Of a stretch of 64,000 bases of DNA, positions 45,023 through 56,802 are shown in pieces. Both the position numbers and the translations under genes were made by a program. Origin of the DNA: Pyropia haitanensis. Its lineage: Eukaryota > Rhodophyta > Bangiophyceae > Bangiales > Bangiaceae. How positions within the stretch are numbered: the first letter of the stretch is position 1; each line of letters begins with the position of its first letter. A model generated the notes under the pieces. It was given only the letters and a program-made list of their open reading frames with translations, was not told the DNA's origin and searched no databases. The DNA is taken from NCBI GenBank assembly GCA_008729055.1, contig SDUX01000010.1, positions 2,309,090 to 2,373,089 of the forward strand. The letters run 5' to 3'.

Positions 45023-45589
45023 GGCGCCGGCGCCGGCTGACGACGCACGGCGGCGCGCGTCTGCGCGGCAGCCGCGGCGGGGGCGTCGCGGGCGTCGACG
45101 GCCGACGCTGCCCCGCGGCGATGGCAAGGGGGGGGACGCGCGGAGGAGGCGGCCAGCACGGAGGGGGGGGCTCTTCCTCGCGATGTGGGTGCGTTGATGG
45201 GATCTTGAGCTGGTTTTTTGGGGTGGGGCTACTTTATGAAAACTCGGCCAAAATGCGACCAAAAGTCAAGTTACTGTCAGCAACACGGTGCGGAAAGGCA
45301 GTTTGGGGTCCACGGCCAGACCAGCTGACACTCTGCCCGCGCCCACAGGTCGGGAAATCTACTCCTTCCTGCGCCAAGCAGGGCGAACGCGGCTCGGTGC
45401 CCCATCCCCCGTCATCGCCCACCCCACCCGGCACGCCGCCCGCCTTCTGGACGGCGCCCTTGTATTCCTGGGCGACCGGTGCCGGTGTGTAGGCCAACCG
45501 GTTCGGCGCGACTGACCGCGGCGTCGCCGCGCTCTGTCGCGGCCCACTCCCCGCGCTATCGCTGCGGCTGGGCGACCGCCGCTTGCATC
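45023..45589. other. Intergenic between divergent FZL and COPB2
   Basis: GC falls from about 45190 on. This stretch should hold both promoters. No element recognised. Confidence 0.35.
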
Positions 45590-48500
45590 ATGGTGCGTTT
45601 TGGACCACCCGTGTTGTCGTTGCTCAAGAGTGGCGGTCACCTCGTGTGCTGTTGAGGTTGGCCGTCGACCTCTTTTGATTTTTGGAGCTTGGTGTGTGTG
45701 GTCTGTGGGATCACCAGCGTCCGTCTGGTGTGGGGCGCCATTGGTGACGTACCGTGCGTGGTGGACCGCCGTGGGGCCCACATGCCTAGTCGGCGACGGT
45801 GCTCTTAGCGGGTCTGAATGGATGCGTTGCATCCACGCATACCCATACCGGGTGTGCACGAGAGCCTTCCAGTGGCCGCTCTGTCTACTTTGTTGAGTGG
45901 CGGCCGCGTGTGGCAGGGACGTCGGCGGCGCGGTCGAGTGGACGCAGTGTGTGGCGGTCTCCCCGGCTCTGGGCTGGATTGTGCCAGTGTTGATGCGCCT
46001 TCCCTTGTCCAGCTGCTAACGCATGTTTGTTCTTGGTTGTTGTTCCTTGCTGTTGCGTCGTTGTCCACTTTTGTTGGTTCTTTGATGTGGTGCTGGCGTT
46101 CCCGTCCTGCTCTGTGGCACACGATGCTGATCCTTCGTTCCTTGCACCCCATAGCCTCTTCGGCTGGACATTAAGAAGAAGCTGAGCGCTCGCTCGGAGC
46201 GCGTCAAGTGTGTGGACGTTCACCCCACCGAGCCATGGGTACTGGCGTCGCTGTACGACGGGCATGTCTTCATTTATGACCACACCACGCAGCAGGTGGT
46301 TAAGAGCTGGGAGGTGTCGGAGCAGCCCGTCCGCTGTGGCGCTTTTATTCCTAGACAGCAGTGGGTCATTGTCGGTGCTGATGACATGTTCATCCGCGTG
46401 TACAACTACAACACGATGGACAAGGTGGCGACCTTTGAGGCCCACCAGGACTACATCCGCTCTGTTGCGGTGCACCCGACACTGCCGCTGGTGGTGTCCT
46501 GCTCGGATGATATGCTGATCAAGATTTGGGGCTGGGAGAAGGGGTGGTCGTGCATGCAAGTGCTCGAGGGCCACTCGCACTACATCATGCAGGTGCGGTT
46601 CAACCCCAAGGACCCCAACACGTTTGCGACGGCCAGTCTGGACCACACCGTCAAGGTGTGGAGCCTGTCCTCCCCTGTGCCCAACTACACGCTCGAGGGC
46701 CACGAGAAGGGTGTCAACAGCATTGATTACTACTCGGGCGGCGACAAGCCGTACCTCGTCACCGGCTCGGACGACCGGTCTGTCAAGATCTGGGACTACC
46801 AGACCAAGAGTTGCGTGACCACGTTGACGGGGCACTCTCACAACGTGTCGGCGGTGGCCTTTCTTCCGGATCGTCCTCTGATCGTTTCGGGCTCTGAAGA
46901 CGGGTCGGTGCTCTTGTGGCACGCCAACACGTACCGGCTGGAGACGACGCTCAACTATGGGCTGGACCGGTGTTGGTCGGTGGCGTACCTCAAGGGCTCC
47001 AACCTGGTCGCGTTGGGCTTTGACAACGGGTCGGTGCTGTTGCAGCTGGGTAAGGACGAGCCGGTTGCGTCAATGGACAATGGCGGCAAGGTCATCCTGG
47101 CCAAACACAATGAGATCAGCACCGTCAATGTGCGCAACGCCAACGCGGACAGCCTCAAGGATGGGGAGCGTGTGGTGCTACCGTCCAAGGAGCTGGGCTC
47201 GTGCGAGATCTACCCCCAGTCGGTAGCGCACTCCCCCAACGGTCGCTTTGTGGCTGTCTGCGGTGACGGCGAGTACATTATCTACACGGCGCTGGCGTGG
47301 CGGAACAAGGCGTTTGGGACTGCCGACGAGGTGGTTTGGGACGGGGGCGCGGGCGAGTACGCTGTGCGTGTCGGCTCATCCGACGTGCGCGTGTACAGCA
47401 AGACGTTCCAAGAACGGACCGCCCTGCGGCTGCCATTCCAGACGGATGCCATCTTTGGGGGCGCCCTCTTGGGTGTCCGTGGCCCGGACTTTGTGTGCTT
47501 TTATGATTGGGAGACGCTTGCGCTGGTGCGCCGCATCGACGTCACCACCCGCTCGGTGTACTGGGCGGACAGTGCGGCGCTTGTGGCGGTGGCATCGCAG
47601 GAAGCTCTCTTTGTGCTGTCGTACAACCGTGGCGCTGTGGACGCTGCGCTAGACGCTTCGGGTGGGGTGCTCGACGCGGATGGTGTGGAGGATGCCTTCG
47701 AGCTGCTGCACCAGGTTCCCGACACGGCCCATTCGGGCCGCTGGGTGGGCGACTGCTTTGTCTACACCAATGGCAACGGGCGCCTGAACTACACGGTGGG
47801 GGCAGAAGTGGCGACGCTCTTCCACTTGGACCGCCCGCTCTATTTGCTGGGTTACCTGCCCAAAGAGAACCGGCTGTATCTGGTGGACAAGCACGGCGCA
47901 GTGGTCAGCTACGTACTGCTGCTGGCAGTGCTCGAGTTCAAGACCGCCATTGTTCGGGGCGACAAGGCCACCGCCGATGCTGTGCTGGGGCGCATCCCAA
48001 AGAGCGAGCACAACAAGCTGGCCCGCTTCCTGGAGTCTCAGGGCCTGCGTGAGGGTGCCCTGGAGCTGGCCACCGATGGCGACTATCGTTGCGAGCTGGC
48101 GCTCGCGCTCGGCAAGCTAGATATGGCGGCGTCCATTGCGCGCGAGTTCCCGTCTGAGCTCAAGTGGCGGCAACTGTCGGAGCTGGCAGCTGCTCGCGGC
48201 GATTTTGCCTTGGCGGAGGAGTGTATGAACGCGGTGGACGACTTTGCCGGGCTCTTGACGCTGCATACGGCGTCCGGGAACCGGGACGGCCTCTCGTCGG
48301 TGGCGTCTGCAGCAGGCGGGGCAGGCAAGATGAACGTCGCCTTCCTGTCACACTTTTTGGTTGGTGACCTCAATGGCTGCATTGATCAGCTGCTTTCTGC
48401 CGGCCGCGCCGCTGAGGCTGCCATTTTTGCGCGCACCTACCTACCGTCGGCGGTCCCACGACTGGTGCAGCGGTGGCGGTCGGACCTGCGGAAGGCAGGC

Positions 48501-49097
48501 AACGTGCGCATTGCGGACGCGCTTGGCAGTCCCGATGAGCACACCCACCTGTTCCCCGCCTATGCCAGCTCGCTAGAGAACGAGAAGGCAGCGGCCGCAC
48601 TGTACGCGCATCGGGCGACGCTGTCGGCGTCGACCTACCCAGACCATGCGCACGAGCCGATGACGGACGTGTCCGAGTTGCTGGCTGGACTGGACCTGGC
48701 CAATGGGGACGGGTTGCCGAATGAGGTAGCGGCGGAGGTGGACGCCAAGGCCGACTCCGCCGCTCCTGAGGGTACTGTCGACGGTATGGCGTCCGCGGCG
48801 GCGGGTGCGCTTGCATCCGTGGCGGGTGCCGTTGCGGATGCGGTTACTCCATCGGCGGCTGATGCGGCGGAAAAGCCCACGGCGACCTCACGCGAGGCCT
48901 CCCCATCAGCGGCGGAGGCGGACGCAGCGCCTGCCAACGGCGAGGAGGCACCAGCAGAGGACGAGCCGGAGGTCGATTTTGGCGGCGGGTTTGACGAAGC
49001 GGAGTTTGGCGCGGATGGGGAGGGCTTTGGGGAGGCGGGGGCGGGCTTTGACGACGACATCCCAGACTTTGACGCGACCGAAGAGGCAGACGCATAA
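45590..49097 (+). CDS. COPB2: Coatomer subunit beta-prime (COPB2), ATG-only first coding exon
   Basis: Beta-prime COP is a scaffold subunit of the COPI coat, which buds Golgi vesicles and binds dilysine cargo signals. The coding sequence is ATG at 45590-45592, an intron 45593-46154 (GTGCGT...ATAG), then one long exon from 46155 to 49097; total 981 residues. The spliced start reads MPLRLDIKKKLSARSERVKC, matching the family's conserved beginning, which is missing from the long ORF alone. Seven-bladed WD40 propellers follow (VKCVDVHPTEPWVLASLYDG; LPLVVSCSDDMLIKIWGWEK; TFATASLDHTVKVWSL), then the alpha-solenoid (RFLESQGLREGALELATD). The C-terminal 150 residues are Ala/Asp/Glu-rich and longer than in animals, ending in acidic Phe-Asp repeats. 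Codon use is less extreme than in its neighbours, as expected of a highly expressed, conserved gene. Confidence 0.96.
45593..46154 (+). other. Intron 1 of COPB2 (562 bp)
   Basis: Begins GTGCGT directly after the start codon and ends CCCCATAG before codon 2. It is markedly T-rich (many TTG/TGT tracts), in contrast to the C/G-rich exons around it. Confidence 0.88.
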
Positions 49098-49607
49098 TGC
49101 TGCTGCCTTTCGTTGATCACTCCCCCTTTTTTTTTCATCTTATCCGGGAGTGCTAGTCGCGAGCAGCCCCCAGCGACAGGTTGCCGTTCATCTTGGTGGT
49201 CATGATGAAGCAGTGCGCAAGTGCCGTCGCGCTGGTTCTCGCGGTCGCGTGTTCATCGCTCGCTCATCTATTTCTGCTTAAGATGCTATCGTGTCACCTC
49301 AACAACCGTCACCCGTCGTGGGGCGGGCGGTGCCCAGCTCGCGCAGCCAGCTGTGCTTGTCCCACAGCGACCGAACGGGCAACAGATGCCCGGATCTATG
49401 TTCCAATCGGCCACGGCGTGGCGCCGACAACCAGAACCGCAACCAGATCGATGAGTCGCGGGCGGAGTGTCACTGGCGTGGGAGGATGCTCGAGCGGCCA
49501 CGACGAACTGCCGTTGTCAAGTGGGCACGCAAGACATACCGCCCAACAGAGGTGGCCGCCAGCCAAGGTGGAAGGTGCTGCTTCACCCGCAGCAGGGGGG
49601 GGGACGG
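49098..49607. other. Intergenic, 3' of COPB2
   Basis: A T9 tract at 49127-49135 follows the COPB2 stop. The rest is of mixed composition with no gene recognised. Confidence 0.35.
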
Positions 49608-49953
49608 AGGGAGCAGTTCTGGTCAAACACAGCCGTTCCGCCACCGCCACTCAGCCGCCGCCGCCCAGCCGCTGTTACCCCGCCGCCGCCGCCCAACCGC
49701 CGACGCCCCGCTGCCGCCGCCGGGCCGCTGCCGTCCACCGACCGCGGCCGCCAACCGCCGCCACCACCATCCGTCAAGACTGCCCCCCACTGCTGCCCGT
49801 CGCTGCTGCCGCCGCCGCCGACACCCAGAGCACGTTGCCCGACACCAGCGCAGCACGGCTCTTTCGAAACTCCGCCCCCCCCCCCCCCGCCCGCCCCTCC
49901 GTGCACGCAAGCAGGTAACAGCCCCACCGCTTCCCCACCCCCCCCTCCGCAGC

Positions 49954-50307
49954 TCAAGCTGCGGCCTTTCGCCGCCGCGCCGCTGCTGCGGCCGCGGCCG
50001 CCGCGTTGCGCCGTGCGAGGACGGCCTTGTGGATGGTCGGCTGGCGCGTCGGCGCAAACTCCCCCAGCCGGTGGCCAATCATGTCCTCGACGACGGACAC
50101 GCCGAGGTAGGTCTTTCCATTGTGGACGGCAATGGTTTTGCCGACCCACTCGGGGAGGATCATGGAGCGGCGCGTGCCAAGGACGGCCGCGCCCTTGGCC
50201 GACGGGGGGGGGGGGGTGATCGTGAACGGCACCAGCGGGTCGGCAAACGGGCCCTTCCAGACCGACCGAGCCATAGAGGCGATACGGGTGGCAGTAAAGA
50301 CAGACAT
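49954..50307 (-). CDS. rps19: Mitochondrial-type ribosomal protein uS19, copy A
   Basis: A 117-residue small-subunit ribosomal protein that binds the 16S rRNA head. The ATG at 50307 is preferred over an upstream in-frame ATG at 50484, which would add only a low-quality Pro-rich stretch. Residues 14-21, RSVWKGPF, are the form typical of mitochondrial uS19 (plastid and bacterial forms start RSLKKGPF). The core follows: [20 protein letters not shown], then [15 protein letters not shown]. The C-terminus is an Ala run with a basic end. The short N-terminal extension ([13 protein letters not shown]) is compatible with mitochondrial import. Differs from copy B at one residue (Leu51 here, Ile there). 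Confidence 0.92.
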   Translation of the reverse strand: MSVFTATRIASMARSVWKGPFADPLVPFTITPPPPSAKGAAVLGTRRSMILPEWVGKTIAVHNGKTYLGVSVVEDMIGHRLGEFAPTRQPTIHKAVLARRNAAAAAAAAARRRKAAA

Positions 50308-50980
50308 GGTCGGGGATGAGGGGGGGGAAAGAGGAGGGGGCCGTGAGGGAAGGGGACCAGGAAGAAGAGGAGCAGCGACAGCAGAGACACGCCATGTGCG
50401 GCCGATGTGCTCGACGTCGTCCGTTTGTGCGGCCGTTCTTGGCAAATGTTGAGTTTTCGGTAACTGATTGTTTGGCACAACCATCGTCCACTAATTTGAC
50501 CGATTGGGTAACGGACGTAGACCGGGCCTGCCTCGGTGCGTGCGTACGCGGTGGTCCTCTTCCAAAGAGGAAACGCGCGCGGTTGGCACATTGGGGGAAA
50601 GAGGGGCTTCCCCCCGGCGTGCCCCCCGCAACCCACGGGCACCCCGCCCACGAGGTGAAGCACGCGTCCGCAGGAGCGGATGGCCGTTCCACGATGGCAG
50701 CCCACCCGCCCGACCCCGTTGAGCTACGGCGGCGGCAGCAGTCGCAGGCGGCAGCGGCGGCGGCGCCGGTCGCAGATGATGTCGCGAGAAAGGGCGGCCG
50801 CGGCTGCCACTCCGGCAGCCCACAGGGCGGCGCGGAAATAAAAGTAGGAACAGCCATCACCCCAGTCCACCTCATGCCTACGCTGCCCCACCACCATTCT
50901 GTACCCCCTTCTCGCCTGCGCCGCTTCGCACCAGGCTCCCCCATCCGCCCGCCCCCTCCAGACTCGCTCCCCCAGACACC
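50308..50980. other. Interval between FkbM-like and uS19m genes (duplicated)
   Basis: Holds the uS19m promoter and the 3' end of the FkbM-like transcript. Lower GC at 50400-50520. The interval differs between the two copies at scattered sites, and a plus-strand frame here changes residues at these sites, so it does not look constrained. Confidence 0.45.
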
Positions 50981-51937
50981 TCACTCGGTCGGATGGCCCA
51001 TCTCGACCGACGGGTGGAAAAACATCTGGTCCCGGCTGCGGCGCGCCGACTGCACGGCGACGGCCTTGTAGCCCATGGCGGTGAGGAATTTGGTCGCCGG
51101 CGCGTCGCGGGTCTCATCCTCGAGCGCAATGACGTCGATCTGGACGGCATCCCAGTCGATGCTGTGCAGCGCCATCAGCTCGCCGCCCTCAATGTCCAAG
51201 CTCAAAAAGTCCACGTGCGTCAGCCCCCGCCGGCGGAGCAGCCGCGACAGCGGCGCGCACGTGATGCGCCGTCGCGGCGCCGTGTGCAGCCGCTCCCCAT
51301 TCTTGTTGCTGTCGGCAATGCCGCCCAGCCCGCCCGCCTCGATAAACTCGACCGACGCCGAGTGGTTGGCCACGCACAGCGGCAGCAGCTCGCAGCTGCG
51401 GTGCTCAATGATGCCCGGGTGGTACTGCGCGTTGGGCTCGATGCACAGGCCCGACCAGCGGAGGCACGACTCGAAGAAGTAGGTGTTGCTAATGTGGATG
51501 GGGTGGTTGGCGGCAAGGTCCACAAAGACGCCCCGCCGCCGCAGGTGCCGAAAGTGGTGCGTCCACAGCCACTCGTCCTGGCCAAACTGGGAGAAGAAGC
51601 GGGGGGCCACGCCGGGGGGGCAGCCCGCGGGCGTGTCGGGCGAGCACTCGGCGTCCGCGGGCTTGGGGTCCCGCATCAGCGCGTCGCACCAAGGCCCCCG
51701 CGGCTGGGTGGACACCACCGACCACGGCGCGTCGGCGGCGGCGAGCGACCCGGTGCGGGCCATCAGCAGCCAGCCGTCCGGGCCCCACCTGGCGGCCCGC
51801 GAGCGCAGCGCCCGCGTCACGGCAAACACGACGGCCGCGACGAGCACGCACGCCCCCAGCAGCCGCTGCCGGTAGGTGGCGCGCTTCAGCAGCACCCGCG
51901 GGTTCGCCCCCGTGGGCGGCCGCTCGACCTCCGTCAT
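50981..51937 (-). CDS. FkbM-family methyltransferase, membrane-anchored, copy A
   Basis: A 318-residue type II membrane protein. A short basic cytosolic start is followed by one membrane helix (about 27-41, LGACVLVAAVVFAV) and a lumenal stem to about residue 110. The FkbM (Methyltransf_21) domain then begins at FSQFGQDEWLW; it holds the SAM-binding strand GVFVDLAANHPIHISNTYFF, the acidic end WSGLCIEPNAQYH, the second motif HVDFLSLDIEGGEL and a terminal VIALEDE strand. Family members O-methylate sugars and other small molecules; with this topology a Golgi glycan methyltransferase is a reasonable inference. Compared with copy B there are nine residue changes (3, 26, 36, 50, 60, 62, 65, 66, 70), all before residue 75, and none in the catalytic domain. 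Confidence 0.9.
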   Translation of the reverse strand: MTEVERPPTGANPRVLLKRATYRQRLLGACVLVAAVVFAVTRALRSRAARWGPDGWLLMARTGSLAAADAPWSVVSTQPRGPWCDALMRDPKPADAECSPDTPAGCPPGVAPRFFSQFGQDEWLWTHHFRHLRRRGVFVDLAANHPIHISNTYFFESCLRWSGLCIEPNAQYHPGIIEHRSCELLPLCVANHSASVEFIEAGGLGGIADSNKNGERLHTAPRRRITCAPLSRLLRRRGLTHVDFLSLDIEGGELMALHSIDWDAVQIDVIALEDETRDAPATKFLTAMGYKAVAVQSARRSRDQMFFHPSVEMGHPTE

Positions 51938-51969
51938 GGCGGAGAGGAGAGGGGAACGGGGACGCCGAT

Positions 51970-52150
51970 GGAAGGAAGGGTGGTGGCCGGCGGCGGGGGT
52001 GCAGCCGGGGAGGGGGGGAGGGGGAGGCGGGTTTTGGGGGTGGCGCTACTGCAGTACAGCCAGGTCTGGCCTACGCGTGTGGTGGAAGGAAGGGAGGTGG
52101 CCGGCGGCGGGGGTGCTGTTGGGGTGAGGGGCGGGGGGAAGGCGGGCGGC
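51970..52150. repeat. 113-114-bp tandem repeat units upstream of FkbM-like copy A
   Basis: About one and a half units. Each contains GGAAGGAAGG (starting 51970 and 52084), a GGTGGCCGGCGG core and, in the complete unit, CTACTGCAGTACAGCCAGGT at 52046. The same unit occurs in more copies at 57792-58012. Confidence 0.8.
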
Positions 52151-52845
52151 GGAGGTGCCCTACGGATAAAAAAAGTCGCGATACCGGGGCTTTTATCCTC
52201 GTGATCGGGGAGGTTGTCCCAACTTCGGGGCTCGGCACGTGTGGTCCGCCCTTGGCTGAGCGCCAGGCCCCGATATGCGCGTCAAGTCGCCCCGAAAACG
52301 CACCTTCGACCTCGTCCTGCCCGCCTCAAGTTGAAGCGCTCCTGGCAACGGCCGGCCCTCGAGCAAAGCAACGACCCTTATTGCACGTCAGCCAAAAAGG
52401 ATACATGCGAAGACTGGACGGGAATACGACCCCACCCTGGTGCGTTACAGTCTGGGGACCACCCGGAACATGGCATTGGTCTGCAGACCGCGGTACGATC
52501 TCGATGCTCATGAGCGGTGCCATCCGGCACCATCATCACTCCGTGGGCACCTCCCAGGGGACCACTGCGATTAGGAACTGCCTCGCCTGAGAATTTTTCA
52601 TCAACTATTGGTGTTTCCTCGTTAGGCGACCGGGGCAGGTCCTACTAATCCTGGCTTGGGGGGGGGCGGGGGGTTTGAACTGACCGGCTCGGGGCCCGCT
52701 CCGGCAGCCGTTCTTTTCGGAAACAATTGTGTTTCTCGGGTTCATGTGGACTAAGTTGTTTTGGCGCAAACTGGCTTGGAGGTTTGGTGGGTAGCAGAGA
52801 CGCTTCTGATTGGTGTGATTGGGTGAGGCGGATCTCTCGGGATCA

Positions 52846-53020
52846 TATTGCTGTCTTCTCAATTTTGTCCGATCTGGTCGAAATCAAGAGTCGGGTCCAG
52901 ACCTGGTCAACTGCGCCTCAGCCATCCATGCAGCCGGATAAAACCGATCGACCAATAGGAAGTTGACCAGACCCAGTATTGACTTTGATCACATCGGACA
53001 AAATTGGGAGGACTGCAATA
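52846..53020. repeat. Imperfect fold-back (inverted repeat) of about 60-65-bp arms
   Basis: The left arm 52846-52911 and the right arm 52961-53020 are inverted copies of each other with mismatches and a small length difference. They share TCAATTTTGTCCGAT against its complement, TATTGC at the outer ends and CTGGTCAACT at the inner ends, around a 49-base loop. It could be a small MITE or a hairpin-RNA locus. Confidence 0.75.
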
Positions 53021-54356
53021 CAGGCGACGGTGCTTCTCAGAGACACACTTTGATGGGCTGGCTCGTCGGTCCCCTGTACGATTGATGCAGAGGGTGTGAG
53101 TACACCTGCGCGCGCTGCCTGCAGGTAGCCACTGCTGGGACATCAGACAGCCTCAGACGGCGTCATTTTGACAGGCAAAAAGGAGGTGAAGCGTAGCAGA
53201 TGAAGCGCAACGGCCTTGTTCCTCCCGGTCGCCTAGGCGACCGTGCAAGCCATTTCGAAAAAGCAGGTTTGTTTACTGAAGAAAGCAAAGGCACAGAGCG
53301 GGAGCACGGCCGATCGTCCTGGACGGTGCCTCATTCGGGGCGTCGTTCTTGAGACGCCGTCATTGTGAAACGACGTAAGTGTTGTCGCATACATGTTCGC
53401 AATCTCGAGGTCACTCTCAGGACTCGACACCTTAGCGTCGCGTCTGATCTCGTGTCTTCACGCAATCATTGATATTGAGCTTGTCCTCGTAGCCTCTTGA
53501 GCAACTCAGTTCAGAACTGCACAAATGATGCCCACGATGCGGTCACTGCGTGGACACATCGAAGCTGCACCACCGGCACACGCCGCGTGAGGCGAGCGCC
53601 CCCATGCTGCCACACATTTCACTCTCTATACTGCGTGTCCATTTCTATTTTTCCATGAGGCAATGTGTACGTGATAGTCTATGAACTGAACTCTTCGTAC
53701 ACTCGGCGCTCACCGATGTGACCGCTGGCTCAAAGGCTGTGACTGCATCGTGTGGAGGAGACATGGCAGCACTGGCGGTGGAATTCATCACTCTTGGAGG
53801 AGGGACACGCGGCTTAGCCAGCCGCGCGCGGGGTCACCGCGGAACCCGTGACGACCGGCTCCGCGGCGGCGGAGGCCGAGCGAGCGCACGCGGCCGTCGC
53901 AGCCGCTGCGGCACGTGGGACCTGGCGGCAGTCACTGCCACGAAGGGAGCAGTTGCCGCCTTCACGGCTAACGCGGACCACCGGGTGGTCGCTGCTACAC
54001 GGTCACGGCGACATGGTGTGTTTACAACCGCCCGCCCGGCTGCACATGGGGAAGCAGCGGGAGCACACACAAGACACAAGACCAGACAGTGGCTGTAATG
54101 TCATGTATAAATATGAAAACGAGACACAAGTCGTCACGGCGAACATAACTGCGCGCACAAAACGAACACTTTATACAATTCGAGTAATTGGGTTAATGAA
54201 TGGATGATCAAAGCCGAAGCCAAAAACGATATTTGCCAACTATGTTTGCATTTGCTGTTTTGTGAGCTCTGGGAGCCCGAAAACATCCCGTTGAAAAGCT
54301 GGCTCGTCGACAGGGCCGCTGCGTTATTGTCATGCGCCACCACGCGGGTCGCCAGC

Positions 54357-54610
54357 GTCGTCGTTGCCCATCCCACGGCCGTCGTCGTCCCCCTCCTCGG
54401 CACCGTCGTTGTCGTCCTCTCCTCCTCACGGTCGTCGTCTTCCCCCCCGCACGCCGTCGTCGCCTCCTCATCCTCCCCACCGTTGTCGGCCTTCCTCCCC
54501 CGTGCCGTCGTCGTCCCCCTCCTCCCTGCCGTCGTCGTCCCCCCCCCCGCGGCGCTCTCGTCGTCCCCTTTCGCCGTACTGTCGTCTTCGTCCGCTCCTA
54601 CCCACCTTTT
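54357..54610. repeat. Irregular CGTCGTC-type minisatellite
   Basis: Repeated, diverged blocks of GCCGTCGTCGTCCCCCTCCT-like sequence about 30 bp apart. Frames are open on both strands but are simple repeats of Val/Ser or Thr/Asp. Confidence 0.65.
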
Positions 54611-55775
54611 GTCACCCCCCTCCCCACCGATGTCGTCGTTATCTGTTTCCATCGCGCAATCGCCCCCCGTCGACCCCCCATCGACGTCACCATAGCCGAC
54701 GACGCCCCCCACACCGCCGGCGAAGGCGGCGCGCGGCGCCCAAGCGACGCTGCTTGCGACGCCGGCCAGCCCTGGTGCGGCGCTGATGGCGGGCGTGGCC
54801 GGCCGCGGAGCGGCGATATGAGCGGGTTGCTGAGAAGCTTTCGCGACGGACGCGCCGGCGGCGGCGCGTGGTCACTTGTGGTGACGGCAGCGGCGCCGGC
54901 CGGGGGGTGGTGCTTGGCGAGTTGGGGCGGCCGCCGTCGTCGCCGCCACGCCCACCACAATCGGCGAGGCGCCCCGCGACGGCGGCTAGGCCGTGGCGAC
55001 GGCGACGGCCGGCGGTGGTGGTTGCACCGGTGGCGGCCGCCGGCGAGCCGGCCGTGGCACGCGGTGCGGCGTCGGCGTGTGAGGCCGGGGCGGGTCCCCG
55101 GCGGGGGGCTGGTGCGCGTCGGTGGGAAGCGACCGCACCCCGTGCGTCCACCGCCGACCGGCCACGCCGCTGCTGCCACCCTTCACGTCGACGACGCGGC
55201 TGCGTGGGGCCACGCCGCGGCGGTGGGGACGACCGGCGGCGCTGCGGTGTCGGCCACGGCCGTCGACGCGCCGACCGCGGCGGGCGCCACGCGTCATGCC
55301 AGCCGGCAGGGCCCACCCGCCGCCGCCGCCGCTGCCGTGAACGGACGGGCAGGTGGCGCAAGGGGGCGCGGGCGCCACCCGCGCCGGTGTGGCGTGCCGC
55401 GGACGCACGCCACCCACCGGCGGTGAGGGAGCGGCACTGGCCAAACGCAGCCGTTCCGCCACCGCCCCTCAGCCGCCGCCGCCCAGCCGCCGTTGCCCCG
55501 CCGCCGCCGCCCAACCGCCGCCACCCCGCCGCCGCCGCCGCCGGGCCGCTGCCGTCCACCGACCGCGGCCGCCAACCGCCGCCACCACCATCCGTCAAGA
55601 CTGCCCCCCGCTGCTGCCCGTCGCTGCTGCCGCCGCCGCCGACACCCAGAGCACGTTGCCCGACACCAGCGCAGCACGGCTCTTTCGAAACTCCGCCCCC
55701 CCCCCCCCCGCCCGCCCCTCCGTGCACGCAAGCAGGTAACAGCCCCACCCCTTCCCCACCCCCCCCCTCCGCAGC

Positions 55776-56129
55776 TCAAGCTGCGGCCTTTCGCCGCCGC
55801 GCCGCTGCTGCGGCCGCGGCCGCCGCGTTGCGCCGTGCGAGGACGGCCTTGTGGATGGTCGGCTGGCGCGTCGGCGCAAACTCCCCCAGCCGGTGGCCAA
55901 TCATGTCCTCGACGACGGACACGCCGAGGTAGGTCTTTCCATTGTGGACGGCAATGGTTTTGCCGACCCACTCCGGGATGATCATGGAGCGGCGCGTGCC
56001 AAGGACGGCCGCGCCCTTGGCCGACGGGGGGGGGGGGGTGATCGTGAACGGCACCAGCGGGTCGGCAAACGGGCCCTTCCAGACCGACCGAGCCATAGAG
56101 GCGATACGGGTGGCAGTAAAGACAGACAT
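55776..56129 (-). CDS. rps19: Mitochondrial-type ribosomal protein uS19, copy B
   Basis: An intact 117-residue copy of the gene at 49954-50307, identical except for Ile51 in place of Leu51. The start is chosen as in copy A (ATG 56129). Both copies keep RSVWKGPF and [11 protein letters not shown], so both could be functional. Two full nuclear copies of a stoichiometric ribosomal protein this close together suggest a recent event or a collapsed/expanded assembly. Confidence 0.92.
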   Translation of the reverse strand: MSVFTATRIASMARSVWKGPFADPLVPFTITPPPPSAKGAAVLGTRRSMIIPEWVGKTIAVHNGKTYLGVSVVEDMIGHRLGEFAPTRQPTIHKAVLARRNAAAAAAAAARRRKAAA

Positions 56130-56802
56130 GGTCGGGGATGAGGGGGGGGAAAGAGGAGGGGGCTGTGAGGGAAGGGGACCAGGACGAAGAGGAGCGGCGA
56201 CAGCAGAAACACGCCATGTGTGGCCGATGTGGTCGAGGTCGTCCGTTTGTGCGGCCGTTCTTGGCAAATGTTGAGTTTTCGGCAACTGACTGTGTGGCGC
56301 AACCATCGTCGGCTAATTTGACCGATTGGGTAACGGACGTAGACCGGGCCTGCCTCGGTGCGTGCGTACGCGGTGGTCCTCTTCCAAAGAGGAAACGCGC
56401 GCGGTTGGCACATTGGGGGAAAGAGGGGCTTCCCCCCGGCGTGCCCCCCGCAACCCACGGGCACCCCGCCCACGAGGTGAAGCACGCGTCCGCAGGAGCG
56501 GATGGCCGTTCCACGATGGCAGCCCACCCGCCCGACCCCGTTGAGCTACGGCGGCGGCAGCAGTCGCAGGCGGCAGCGGCGGCGGCGCCGGTCGCAGATG
56601 ATGTCGCGAGAAAGCGCGGCCGCGGCTGCCACTCCGGCAGCCCACAGGGCGGCGCGGAAATAAAAGTAGAAACAGCCATCACCCCAGTCCACCTCAAGCC
56701 CACGCTGCCCCACCACCATTCTGTACCCCCTTCCCGCCTGCGCCGCTTCGCACCTGGCTCCCCCATCCGCCCGCCCCCTCCAGACTCGCTCCCCCAGACA
56801 CC

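Larger units (their letters stand above)
49608..52150. repeat. Segmental duplication, copy A
   Basis: About 2.54 kb that is repeated in the same orientation at 55426-57975, with a constant 5,822-bp offset through the two genes it carries. Similarity starts near the GAGGGAGC motif at about 49608 and fades within the 113-bp repeat units at about 52150. The boundaries are by eye. Confidence 0.9.
52151..55425. other. Spacer between duplicated copies, no gene recognised
   Basis: 52151-54330 is the least GC-rich long stretch of the window, contains a fold-back structure (52846-53020) and shows no domain. 54300-54620 is a CCGTCGTCGTC-type minisatellite. 54700-55420 returns to GC-rich triplet sequence. 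Confidence 0.5.

Noticed and set aside
50694..51071. Plus-strand frame starting MAAHPPDPVELRRRQQ, present in both duplicated copies (second at 56516)
   Set aside because: Most differences between the copies change its residues, it overlaps the 3' end of the FkbM-like gene antisense, and no domain is seen.
53335..53375. Short hairpin with GCGTCGTT/AACGACG arms
   Set aside because: Stem too short and imperfect to distinguish from chance.
54204..54712. Open frames on both strands over the CGTCGTC minisatellite
   Set aside because: Simple repeat translation only (Val/Ser or Thr/Asp), no conserved residues.
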